Source: Clostridiales bacterium (lineage in GTDB: Bacteria > Bacillota > Clostridia > Lachnospirales > CAG-274). Taken from it: a DNA stretch of 39,940 bases. Location: contig JAJQFU010000032.1 in NCBI GenBank assembly GCA_021200955.1, positions 1-39,940 on the forward strand, given 5' to 3'. Shown in pieces: positions 1 to 9,323 of the stretch. Made by a program: the position numbers and the translations under genes. The notes below the pieces were generated by a model that was not told the origin of the DNA, searched no databases, and was given only the letters and a program-made list of their open reading frames with translations. Positions within the stretch are counted from its first letter, which is position 1. Every line of letters starts with the position of its first letter.

Positions 1-27
1 AAATTGTGATGTATTTATTAAAAATTA

Positions 28-56
28 TTGCTAATTTTAAGGTTTTATTGTATACT
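28..56 (+). promoter_or_regulatory. Putative sigma-A promoter of the LRR surface-protein gene
   Basis: TTGCTA at 28-33 and TATACT at 51-56 are separated by exactly 17 bp. Transcription from here would leave a leader of about 190 nt before the start codon at 252. The leader holds a weak inverted repeat (AAGAACA 135-141 with TGTTCTT 154-160, followed by T's) and no recognised riboswitch. The assignment is by consensus match only. Confidence 0.55.
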
Positions 57-251
57 GAACATAAAGCATTTGATTTAAACAAAAAAGTAGAAAATGTGAT
101 TTTCTTTATTAATAAGTTATATCATATATTACTGAAGAACAACAGATGTGTTCTGTTCTTTTTAAGTATGCTTTGAAAAAGGAGGGACGGGTTTAAATAT
201 GATTTAGATATTTTAAGAAACAGTCAAATTAATGTTTAAGGAGGGTAATTT

Positions 252-3200
252 ATGAAGCGAAAAACAATACGCATAATCAGTGCGGTAATTGCGGTTGTTA
301 TGGCGGTTTCAACAATCGTTTATGTAAATGCCGATGAACAGGGCGGCTTGCTGACAGAGCTGCTTGAAGAATATGCCGGAAGCGAAGATTCGGCTGTTTC
401 CGATTCTGCTGTGGAAGCGGAAATCTCTTCTCCCTCAGGCACAGAAACCGACGAACAAGAAAACGGAAATAATTTTTCTGAAAATGAAGCCGTATTAAAT
501 TCGGTTTCCAATACAGCGGAAACAATAATTTCAGCCGATTTGGCTGATAACGGCGAAGCTTTAATCTCCGGATATTGCGGAGATGAGGTTGAATATGTTC
601 TTTATGAAGACGGATCTCTTGTTATTTCCGGCTCGGGAGATATGTATAATTATGACAATTACAATGAGCCGCTTACTCCATGGTATGAAGAGTATATAAC
701 ATGGGACATAACCTCAATAACAATTGAAAGCGGAGTAACAAGCATAGGCGACAGTGCTTTTGAAGAGTGCGGCGCAGCGGAAAGCATTACCATAGCCGAC
801 ACAGTAACGAAAATAGGCGAGGGTGCATTCAGATACTGCGAATCTCTTCCGAGTATAATAATACCCGATTCCGTTACATATATCGGCGAATGGGCATTTG
901 AATGCTGTGAATGGCTTGAAAGCGTAACTCTTTCGGAAAACTTGGAAGGAATAACCTACGGTATGTTTGCCGAATGTTATTCGCTTAAAAGCTGTAAAAT
1001 ACCCGATTCTGTTACGTATATTGACGAATGGGCATTTGAAGGCTGTGAATCTCTTGAAACAATAACCATTCCGGCATCGGTAACAGCCATAGGCGAAGGC
1101 GCTTTTGACGGAGCAGGGCTTTTGACGGTTTACTGCTATGAAAATTCAGCGGCTGATAATGCTGATTATTACCCTGACGATACGGAAATTATTTATATTG
1201 AAGAAGGTGCCGAAACAGGCTCCTGCGGCGACAATGTTACATATACGCTGTATGAAAGCGGAACCCTTATAATTTCCGGCGAGGGCGATATGTATGACTT
1301 CGTCTTTGAGGGTGATGACGACAGCGAGTTTGTTTATGCTCCGTGGAATCCCGATATCGAAAACAATACGATTAAAACAGTTGTTATTTCAGAGGGAGTA
1401 ACAAGCATAGGAAATTATGCTTTCTGTTATTGCTATGGTATAACCTCTGTATCACTTCCTTCAACATTAACCCGTATAGGCGATTATGCTTTTGGCTGGT
1501 GTGAATCAGTGCCTAAAATAGATTTGCCCGAATCATTAACAGATATAGGTCAATATGCATTTTGGGGCTGTGAATCACTGACAAGCATATCAATTCCCCA
1601 GGGAGTAACATCTATAGATGACTTTACATTTTTATATTGTGAATCGCTTACAAGTGTGGATCTTCCAACATCTTTAACATCTATCGGCTTGTGGGCGTTC
1701 GGCAGCTGCTATGCTCTTCCCGAAATATACATACCGGGAACAGTCACCGAAATAGGCGATTATGCCTTTTCATACTGCACTGCTTTAACAAGCATAACCA
1801 TTCCTTCAAGCGTAACCTCTATAGGCAGCAGCGCCTTCTATAAGAGCGGTCTGAAAACAGTTTACTGCCCTGAAGGTTCTGTTGCAGATGACTCAACCCT
1901 TTATCCCGAAGGAACGGAAATTATTAATGCAGAATATTTAGCATACGGCTCCTGCGGAGATAATGCTGAATATACATTAACAAGCGACGGTGTTCTTACA
2001 ATATCCGGCACGGGAGAAATTACCGAATATACAGACGATATATATTATCCTTGGGCGGATTACAACAGCTTCATTACGTCAATTGTTATTGAAGACGGTA
2101 TAACAAATACGGGTGTTCTTGCATTCTACGGCTGCACTTCATTAAAGAGCGTAAGCCTCGGAGCAGACGTAACATCTATAGCCAGAGCGGCATTTTCAAC
2201 CTGTTCCGCTCTTGAAAGCATAACCATGCCCGAGGGATTAACCTCTATAGGTGCTTCTGCCTTCTGGGGAACGGCTCTTAAGAGTGTAACTCTTCCCGAA
2301 ACTCTGGAGACATTAAGCAGTGCTGCATTTTATAACTGTGCATCTCTGGAAAGTATAAACATACCGGAATCTCTTACTTATTTAAACGACAGTATATTCT
2401 GCAACTGTACCTCCCTTAAGAGTATAACCATTCCTCCGACTGTAAAGAGTATAAGCAGCTCGGCCTTCAACAGCAGCGGTTTAACTGCGGTATACTGTTA
2501 TAAAAATTCCGTAGCAGACAATTCAAACCTTTACCCCGACGGAACGGAGCTTGTATATATAGGCGAAGCTGAAATTGAAGTACTGTATACGGGAAGCTGC
2601 GGAGATGATGCCGAATATACCTATTACAGCGACGGCTCACTTATAATATCCGGTACGGGAGCGATTAATGACTATAATTACACAACCGTACCTTGGTATT
2701 CCTACCGTTCAAATATTAAGTCTGTAACAGTCGAAAGCGGCATAACAAGCATAGGAACCTATGCACTCAGCGGCTTATCATCGGTGACAAGCATAGAGCT
2801 TCCCGATACTGTTACAACTATAGGCAATAGTGCTTTTTATGAGGACACCGCCCTTAAAGAGATAAGCATACCCGATTCCGTAACAGAAATAGGCAGAAGT
2901 GCATTTTCATATTGTACGGCTCTTCCCGAGATAACTATACCCGATTCTGTTACAACTATGGGAACCTCTGTATTTTGGTATTGCAGCTCTTTGACAAACG
3001 TAACATTGTCAAATTCGCTTACAGCTATAAGCAGTTATATGTTTTACGGCTGTTCATCACTGACGAGCATAACCATACCGGAATCGGTTTTAAGTATAAA
3101 CTATCAGGCATTTTATGAATGTACGGCTTTGGAAAGTGTAACAATTCCATACAATGTTTTAACTGTAAACACATCTGCTTTTTCTAACTGCAGCGGTTTA

Positions 3201-6200
3201 AAAACAGTTTACTGCTATGAGGGTTCATTTGCCGATAATTCAAGTCTTTATCCCGAGGGAGCAGAGCTTGTTTATATAGGCGACGCTTCCGATAAAATTG
3301 CCGTTTCCGGAAGCTGCGGAGATGAAGCGGAATATACTTTATATGCCGACGGAACACTGGTGATATCCGGTGCGGGCAAAATGACAGACTTTGACGGTAC
3401 AAGCGCACCATGGTATTCCTACCGAAGTGCCGTAAAATCACTTGTTGTTGAAGAGGGAATAACAAGTATAGGGAAATACAGCTTTTATGGCTGTTCATCA
3501 CTTGCAAGTGTAGAAATAGCGGAAACAGTTGAATCTATAGGAATCAGAAGCTTCGACTCCTGTTCGGCATTAACAAGCATTGATATACCGAATTCTGTTA
3601 CAAGTATAGGCAATTACTGCTTCTATCACTGTACGGCTCTTGCTGATGTCAGTTTATCCGAATCACTTGAAACCATAGGCACATATGCTTTTGCTTACTG
3701 TGAAGCACTTCCGAGCGTAATAATACCCGACAGTGTAACATCATTGGGAGGAGATGCATTTTATTATTGCACTGCTTTGGCGGAGGTTCAGATTTCAAGC
3801 GGCTTGACTGAAATAAGCGAATATACATTCGGACGCACCGGTCTGACCGAGGTTATAATACCCGAGGGTGTAAAAACTATAGGAGACAGTGCTTTTAACA
3901 ACTGCAGCAGCTTAACAAAGATTACAATACCCAACACTGTTGAAACTATAGGCTCCGCAGTATTCAGATATTGTTCATCTCTTAAATCAATAGTAATACC
4001 CGACAGCGTAACAAGTATAAACGCTTATGTATTTGCAGACTGTACAGCTTTGGAACAGGTTGTATTATCAAATAATTTCGACTATGTATGGAATGAAGCC
4101 TTCTATAACTGTTCAAGTCTTAAAACACTTGTAATACCCGACAGTGTAAGGAATATAGGTCAGTATGCTTTTTCCGGCTGTACGGCTATGGAAAGTCTTT
4201 ACTTACCCGAGGGCATAACCTATATTATTGAGGATAGTATAAGCGGAATGTCTGAAAATGTAACAGTTTACTGTTATTCAAATACAAATGCTTATATATA
4301 TGCAGTAAATTTGGGATATAATGTATATGACCTCGGTGAACATGAGCACGAATATGAAAACTTTGCCACTACATTCAGCTGTACAGAACAGGGCTATGCA
4401 GGAAGAACCTGCTGGATCTGCGGATATACTGTTATAGATGAATATTTCGGCGGCGAAGGTCACCAATACGGCGACTGGGTTGTTGAAAGCGAAGCCACAA
4501 TTTTCAGCGAAGGTTATAAATACAGAGAATGTTCTGTCTGCGGTTACAAAGAAGAGGTTTATACCGACAAGATTGATGTTGACATAGAAACAGACGAAAA
4601 CTACGGTCTTGCAAACTTTACCGTAGTTGACGCAGGCACTCTTGAACCTATCAGCGGAGCTAAAATGCATATTACAACGGAAAACGACGGCGAAGGCACA
4701 GTTTACTGCGGAAGTGACGGAACGGCTTCTATTATACTTCCCGTAGGAAAACAGACTGTTACCGTTTCCGCCGACGGCTATGGCTCAAGAAGTCTGAATG
4801 TGACAATAGCTTCAGGCGAACAGAATATAGCAAAAATCGGTTTGGGAACAGGCTCCCTTGTTGAGGGCGTTCTTACGGTTGACGCTATGACCGATGAAGA
4901 AATTAAGAATGCGGGAATTGACGTTAATGCCGAGGACAATAACCAAATTTATAAATATACAGTAACATTTGAATTTGGCGAATATGAGGCATATTTCGAT
5001 TCGGAAGGCACAAACTACAGTTCTCCTCAAACCTTCTATGACGGAGATACTCCCGTAAAGGTTACCGCCCTTTCCGAAAACTTCTACCTTGTTATAACAG
5101 GCGAGGTTAAATGGCTTAAGGAAATGTTTGACGTTCAGCTTCTTGTTATAAACAATTCGGCTACCGACACAATTGAGGATTGTACAGCTGAGCTGGTTCT
5201 TCCCGAAGGAATGTCTCTTGCAGATTTGACAGAGGGCGAACAAAGCCTTGTTCAGACAATAGACTATGTTGAAGAGGGCGGAACGGACGAACTTCACTGG
5301 TATGTCAGAGGAGACGAAGAGGGAGAATATGACTTGACTGCCAAGCTTGAGGGCTTGCTTATGCCCTTCGAAGAAAGCTTCAGCTATGAATATACTACCG
5401 ATGAGCCTGTAAAGGTTTATGCAGGCAGCGCTCTCCAAATGACAATTAAGGCTCCCGGCGCAACATATTATAATGACGATTATACTGTTACACTGGAGCT
5501 TGAAAATGTTTCCGACAAATCTATCTATAATCTGACTCATACAATAACAAGCCTTGAACAGTTTAAGGCAGTTACCTATTCAGGGGGCTATATTATAGAA
5601 GAAGCCTATGTTGATACTGACCTCGATAAGGTAACGGTAACAACATATGATGAGGAAGGAAAAATTGTTGACGAGTCCGAGACGACTGTTGACACCTATG
5701 TAATAGGCTCTGCTTCTGCAGGCGAGCTTAAGCCCGGCGACAAGATAGTTATTGAAGTGACATCAAACATTATGTTTGAAGGCGGCAGATTAACAGCAAA
5801 GGGCGCAGAGCTTGTTGAGCAGATAGAAGAGGCTCAGAAGATTTTGGATGCTTATAATGCTGCTGCGGACGGAAATGAAATTCTCAACACAGCCTACAAT
5901 ATGCTTGCTGCGGCTCAGACCAATATGAACGCAGCGGCTTTAAGCGGCACAAAGGGAGAGGCTTATTCTTCGCTTTTGACAGCTGTAAATCAGCTTTTGG
6001 ATATAATTTCCACAGGCAGCAGCACAGCCTTAGAGACGGTCTCAAGGCTTGAAAAAGCGGGAATTTATTCGGTTCTTTATGAAATCTCTCAGGATTCTTC
6101 ATATTATGAAAACCATACCGAGGACGAAATAAATTCTTATCTTAAGGTTATGGACGCAATTTTAAGAAGCTGCAGCGATGAAGAATTTGAAACCTACAGT

Positions 6201-7409
6201 GTTTTCAACATTCTTAAGGCAACAGCGGAGTCAATACCCTTAAGATTTATATTAAAAGATGTTTTCGTAAATACTCTTGAAGGCTCAACAACTGAAATTC
6301 CATATGTTATAGAAGTGACGGCAGGCGATTATCCTGTTTCATTCAGTGTCAGTGCAGTGGGCAGCTATCTCTATGATATTCTTTATTCCGCTATGGGCAG
6401 CGATGTACCCAGATATGTTGATATTTTCGGAGGAGAAACTTCGGGCTATGACGATGTTGTTCAGCATATAATTATGAAGCAAAACAGCACGTCTACTCTT
6501 GCGGCTGAATCGGCAACGGGCAACGCAGCCTTCAGGGCTTGGGTTGAAACCGCCGACGGAAGTATAAGTTCGGCTTTCACCCTTACTTCAGACAATGAAA
6601 CGGCAGCGGTCAGCGGCGGTGTTCTCAGCTTTACGGGCTCGGGCTTCATAAGTGCGGTTCCTTCGGCATCTGAAGGCGGAACGCTTTATGTAGAAGCAAC
6701 CGAAAACGGCGAAACAGATGTAAAGACTTATGAAATTGACGTTGTTTCAGACCATACCTGTTCGGGCGAATGGGAAGCTGTTGTGGAACCTACGGAGGAA
6801 GCTGACGGCTATATGGTTAAGGTCTGCGATACCTGCGGAGACATAATCGATATTAAGACAACTAGTCTCTGCGACAGCCACAGCTTCGGTGAATATGAAA
6901 TTATTTCGGAAGCAAGCGAAACAGAGTACGGACTTAAGGTCAGAACCTGTGAAAACTGCGGCTATACAGAATATTCCGTAATTAAAACAACAAATATTCT
7001 TGAGCTTACGGAAGAAAGCGAATTGACCATTGACAGCGGCAGCAGCTATGTTGTAGGAACGGAAGCAAAGGTATTAATATCCGACTTTATGGAGAACTTC
7101 GAAAACGACAATATTGTTATTTATGACAATAAGGGTGTTGAGGTTACGGATTTAAGCGGATATATAGGCACCGGCTTTGTAATTCAGAATGTTTATCAAA
7201 ATGAAGTGACGGATCAGCTGATTGTGGTTATTAAAGGCGAGCTGAACAGCGACGGCGTCAGAAATGTTCTCGATTTGGCAAGGCTCTTTGACCATATTCA
7301 GTCGGCGGAGATTTTAGACGGATATTATTTGGAAGCAGCTTATATGAACGGCGATGAAAAAATAGACGTTTTGGATCTTGCTTCACTGTTTGATGAGATT
7401 CAAAAATAA
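252..7409 (+). CDS. BspA-type leucine-rich-repeat secreted protein with C-terminal dockerin-like module
   Basis: A very large (2385 aa) secreted protein. Residues 1-27 form a signal peptide (MKRK, hydrophobic core, cleavage near VNA/DE). Five modules follow to about residue 1360. Each opens with a (S/Y)CGDxxxYTLYxDGxLxISGxG motif (near residues 105, 322, 565, 779 and 1019) and continues with tandem ~23-residue LRR_5 repeats of the form I-P-x-S-V-T-x-I-G-x-x-A-F-x-x-C. Then come two CxxC mini-modules (about 1376-1436), a carboxypeptidase-regulatory/PEGA-like beta domain (about 1452-1526), a long unassigned region, two more CxxC modules (about 2172-2240), and a duplicated dockerin-like segment (about 2329-2385, N-x-D-G-x-x-N-V-L-D-L-A then NGDEKIDVLDLA). 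No LPXTG or SLH anchor is visible. By family it is an adhesion or protein-binding surface protein; its ligand is unknown. The start follows AAGGAGGG with 6-nt spacing. Confidence 0.9.
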   Translation: MKRKTIRIISAVIAVVMAVSTIVYVNADEQGGLLTELLEEYAGSEDSAVSDSAVEAEISSPSGTETDEQENGNNFSENEAVLNSVSNTAETIISADLADNGEALISGYCGDEVEYVLYEDGSLVISGSGDMYNYDNYNEPLTPWYEEYITWDITSITIESGVTSIGDSAFEECGAAESITIADTVTKIGEGAFRYCESLPSIIIPDSVTYIGEWAFECCEWLESVTLSENLEGITYGMFAECYSLKSCKIPDSVTYIDEWAFEGCESLETITIPASVTAIGEGAFDGAGLLTVYCYENSAADNADYYPDDTEIIYIEEGAETGSCGDNVTYTLYESGTLIISGEGDMYDFVFEGDDDSEFVYAPWNPDIENNTIKTVVISEGVTSIGNYAFCYCYGITSVSLPSTLTRIGDYAFGWCESVPKIDLPESLTDIGQYAFWGCESLTSISIPQGVTSIDDFTFLYCESLTSVDLPTSLTSIGLWAFGSCYALPEIYIPGTVTEIGDYAFSYCTALTSITIPSSVTSIGSSAFYKSGLKTVYCPEGSVADDSTLYPEGTEIINAEYLAYGSCGDNAEYTLTSDGVLTISGTGEITEYTDDIYYPWADYNSFITSIVIEDGITNTGVLAFYGCTSLKSVSLGADVTSIARAAFSTCSALESITMPEGLTSIGASAFWGTALKSVTLPETLETLSSAAFYNCASLESINIPESLTYLNDSIFCNCTSLKSITIPPTVKSISSSAFNSSGLTAVYCYKNSVADNSNLYPDGTELVYIGEAEIEVLYTGSCGDDAEYTYYSDGSLIISGTGAINDYNYTTVPWYSYRSNIKSVTVESGITSIGTYALSGLSSVTSIELPDTVTTIGNSAFYEDTALKEISIPDSVTEIGRSAFSYCTALPEITIPDSVTTMGTSVFWYCSSLTNVTLSNSLTAISSYMFYGCSSLTSITIPESVLSINYQAFYECTALESVTIPYNVLTVNTSAFSNCSGLKTVYCYEGSFADNSSLYPEGAELVYIGDASDKIAVSGSCGDEAEYTLYADGTLVISGAGKMTDFDGTSAPWYSYRSAVKSLVVEEGITSIGKYSFYGCSSLASVEIAETVESIGIRSFDSCSALTSIDIPNSVTSIGNYCFYHCTALADVSLSESLETIGTYAFAYCEALPSVIIPDSVTSLGGDAFYYCTALAEVQISSGLTEISEYTFGRTGLTEVIIPEGVKTIGDSAFNNCSSLTKITIPNTVETIGSAVFRYCSSLKSIVIPDSVTSINAYVFADCTALEQVVLSNNFDYVWNEAFYNCSSLKTLVIPDSVRNIGQYAFSGCTAMESLYLPEGITYIIEDSISGMSENVTVYCYSNTNAYIYAVNLGYNVYDLGEHEHEYENFATTFSCTEQGYAGRTCWICGYTVIDEYFGGEGHQYGDWVVESEATIFSEGYKYRECSVCGYKEEVYTDKIDVDIETDENYGLANFTVVDAGTLEPISGAKMHITTENDGEGTVYCGSDGTASIILPVGKQTVTVSADGYGSRSLNVTIASGEQNIAKIGLGTGSLVEGVLTVDAMTDEEIKNAGIDVNAEDNNQIYKYTVTFEFGEYEAYFDSEGTNYSSPQTFYDGDTPVKVTALSENFYLVITGEVKWLKEMFDVQLLVINNSATDTIEDCTAELVLPEGMSLADLTEGEQSLVQTIDYVEEGGTDELHWYVRGDEEGEYDLTAKLEGLLMPFEESFSYEYTTDEPVKVYAGSALQMTIKAPGATYYNDDYTVTLELENVSDKSIYNLTHTITSLEQFKAVTYSGGYIIEEAYVDTDLDKVTVTTYDEEGKIVDESETTVDTYVIGSASAGELKPGDKIVIEVTSNIMFEGGRLTAKGAELVEQIEEAQKILDAYNAAADGNEILNTAYNMLAAAQTNMNAAALSGTKGEAYSSLLTAVNQLLDIISTGSSTALETVSRLEKAGIYSVLYEISQDSSYYENHTEDEINSYLKVMDAILRSCSDEEFETYSVFNILKATAESIPLRFILKDVFVNTLEGSTTEIPYVIEVTAGDYPVSFSVSAVGSYLYDILYSAMGSDVPRYVDIFGGETSGYDDVVQHIIMKQNSTSTLAAESATGNAAFRAWVETADGSISSAFTLTSDNETAAVSGGVLSFTGSGFISAVPSASEGGTLYVEATENGETDVKTYEIDVVSDHTCSGEWEAVVEPTEEADGYMVKVCDTCGDIIDIKTTSLCDSHSFGEYEIISEASETEYGLKVRTCENCGYTEYSVIKTTNILELTEESELTIDSGSSYVVGTEAKVLISDFMENFENDNIVIYDNKGVEVTDLSGYIGTGFVIQNVYQNEVTDQLIVVIKGELNSDGVRNVLDLARLFDHIQSAEILDGYYLEAAYMNGDEKIDVLDLASLFDEIQK

Positions 7410-7455
7410 GGCTTAAGCCCCTATTCAGGCGTTTAAGTTCATATTAAGATATTTT

Positions 7456-7487
7456 GGGTACGGGCAGTTTTCTGTCCGTACCCTTTT
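7456..7487 (+). terminator. Rho-independent terminator after the LRR gene
   Basis: A 12-bp stem (GGGTACGGGCAG with CTGTCCGTACCC, one G-T pair) with a TTTT loop is followed by TTTTATATT. It lies 46 bp after the stop codon. The convergent A-rich side is weak, so it probably works on the + strand only. Confidence 0.88.
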
Positions 7488-7564
7488 ATATTAAAAACGA
7501 AATGAAAGAAAATAATTATCTTCCCAAAATCCGTAAAAAGAGCGGATATTTTTATCTGAATTTT

Positions 7565-7630
7565 TTTACAGGAAATTATAAATCATTTTACCTTTCTTTG
7601 GTAGAAGCAAAAAAAATATGACTGTATAAT
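7565..7630 (+). promoter_or_regulatory. Pho-box-like activator site and promoter of the alkaline phosphatase operon
   Basis: Four hexamers are spaced at exactly 11 bp: TTTACA 7565, TTATAA 7576, TTTACC 7587, TTGGTA 7598. A TATAAT -10 box follows at 7625-7630, and no acceptable -35 lies 17 bp upstream of it. In Bacillus subtilis, PhoP binds tandem TT(A/T/C)ACA hexamers with about 5-bp gaps and replaces a weak -35. The pattern fits that model and precedes a phosphatase gene. The regulator itself is not in this window. Confidence 0.7.
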
Positions 7631-7694
7631 AAGACACATTAAGACATATAGAAAGGGCATATTTTTATGCCGGTTATCAGGAGGTAAAATTATT

Positions 7695-9320
7695 ATGAAG
7701 TATATGAAAAAGAAGATGCTGTCTTTAGGCATTATAACAGCTGTGCTCGCAGGAACCTTATCCTGCACGGGCTGTTCCGGAAGCGGCAGTACGGCTTCGG
7801 TTTCGGACGAAACAGAGCAGACGGAAACAGCGGAAGCCGCAGAGAACACCCCGAAGTATATATTCCTGTTTATAGGCGACGGTATGAGCTACCCTCAAAT
7901 TCAGCTTACAAATTATTTTGTCAGTGCAAATGATTCCGCCGAAAAAGGAAAAACCGTAAATGTCGAGGGAGAAGAAACAGACGTGCTTCAAAGCGAAAGC
8001 CACCTTACTATGATGGATTTTGAAACAGCAGGTTCAGCCCAAACCTATGACAGTACATCATTTGCTCCCGACTCCGCTTCAACCGCTACATCTATAGCAA
8101 CCGGAAACAAAACATGGAGCGGCAGCATAAACGTAAGTCTTGATTATTCAGAAAAATATGAAACCATAGCCGAAAAGCTGAAGGCTCAAAAGGATTATAA
8201 AATAGGCGTTGTTTCAAGCGTAAACTTAAACCACGCTACACCTGCCGCCTTCTATGCTCATCAGAAATCCAGAAACAGCTATTACGACATAGGTCTTGAG
8301 CTTATAGACAGCGGTTTCGACTATTTTGCAGGCGGCGGACTTTTAAAGCCCACAGGAGCAGATGAAGATCAGGAAAATCTTTATACACTTGCGGAAGAAG
8401 CCGGCTATAAGGTTTTAACAACACAGGCTGAGGCAGAAGCCCTTACAGCCGATGACGGAAAGGCTATAGTTATAGACGAACATCTTGCAGACAGCTCGGC
8501 TATGGCTTATGACATAGACAGAGAAGAAGGTCAGTGGGGTCTTTCAGACTATGTTGAAAAGGGCATAGAGGTTTTGGATAATGACGATACAGGCTTCTTT
8601 ATGATGGTTGAAGGCGGAAAAATCGACTGGGCGTGCCACGCAAACGATGCCGCTACGGTAATACAGGATACAATAGCTCTTGACGAAGCCGTAGCCAAAG
8701 CAGTGGATTTTTATAACAGCCACCCTGACGAAACTCTTATTCTTGTTACAGGCGACCACGAAACCGGCGGCCTTACAATAGGCTTCGAAGGAACCGACTA
8801 TGACACCTTCCTTACCAATTTTAACAATCAGAAGGTTTCCTTTACAAATTTTGACGACAACTATGTTGCAGGCTACAAAGAAAACAAAACTGACTTTGAC
8901 GCTGTAATGGCTGACGTAACCGAGCTTTTCGGTCTTGTTCCTCCCGACGGATCCGCCGCTTCGGCTTCTCAAAAGGACAGCGTCGACCTCCACCCCGAAT
9001 CGGATAATGACGGAACACTTGTTATGACAGAATATGAATACGGAAAGCTGAAAGCCGCATATGAAGAAACTCTTTCGAGAACAGGCGACGAAGAGGAATT
9101 TGAACAGCAGGAATATGAGCTTTACGGCAGCTATGAGCCTTTAACCGTAACCGTAAACCACATTTTGAACAACAAAAGCGGTGTAAGCTTCAGTTCCTAT
9201 GCCCATACGGGTCTGCCTGTAGAGGTTTTGGTAAAGGGTGTCGGTGCAGAAGACTTCCAAGGCTTTTATGACAACACTGACATTTATAAAAAGATGGCTC
9301 AGCTTACGGGGGTAATCTAA
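7695..9320 (+). CDS. phoA: Alkaline phosphatase, secreted lipoprotein
   Basis: A 541-aa phosphomonoesterase that releases phosphate outside the membrane. Residues 1-27 form a lipoprotein-like signal (basic start, hydrophobic core, LSCTGC). The metal-site motif FIGDGMS lies near residue 57. The nucleophile is in DSASTATS (Ser127), as in the DSAASA motif of E. coli PhoA. EGGKIDWACHAND and TGDHETGG carry the other metal ligands, and a late His occurs in SYAHTG. Length is near the family norm with a C-terminal extension. The start is preceded by AGGAGG. The upstream 11-bp-periodic hexamers suggest induction by phosphate starvation. The YibE/F gene begins 3 bp after the stop, so the two are almost certainly cotranscribed. 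Confidence 0.93.
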   Translation: MKYMKKKMLSLGIITAVLAGTLSCTGCSGSGSTASVSDETEQTETAEAAENTPKYIFLFIGDGMSYPQIQLTNYFVSANDSAEKGKTVNVEGEETDVLQSESHLTMMDFETAGSAQTYDSTSFAPDSASTATSIATGNKTWSGSINVSLDYSEKYETIAEKLKAQKDYKIGVVSSVNLNHATPAAFYAHQKSRNSYYDIGLELIDSGFDYFAGGGLLKPTGADEDQENLYTLAEEAGYKVLTTQAEAEALTADDGKAIVIDEHLADSSAMAYDIDREEGQWGLSDYVEKGIEVLDNDDTGFFMMVEGGKIDWACHANDAATVIQDTIALDEAVAKAVDFYNSHPDETLILVTGDHETGGLTIGFEGTDYDTFLTNFNNQKVSFTNFDDNYVAGYKENKTDFDAVMADVTELFGLVPPDGSAASASQKDSVDLHPESDNDGTLVMTEYEYGKLKAAYEETLSRTGDEEEFEQQEYELYGSYEPLTVTVNHILNNKSGVSFSSYAHTGLPVEVLVKGVGAEDFQGFYDNTDIYKKMAQLTGVI

Positions 9321-9323
9321 AAT

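Noticed and set aside
700-4300. Repetitive DNA that could be mistaken for a repeat array or CRISPR
   Set aside because: The periodicity is about 69 bp, in frame, and encodes diverged 23-residue leucine-rich repeats. There are no identical repeats with unique spacers.
4812-5540. A 242-codon open frame on the - strand inside the LRR gene
   Set aside because: It lies wholly within a well-supported gene, has biased low-complexity Ile/Cys/Phe-rich sequence typical of antisense frames, and has no ribosome-binding site or family resemblance.
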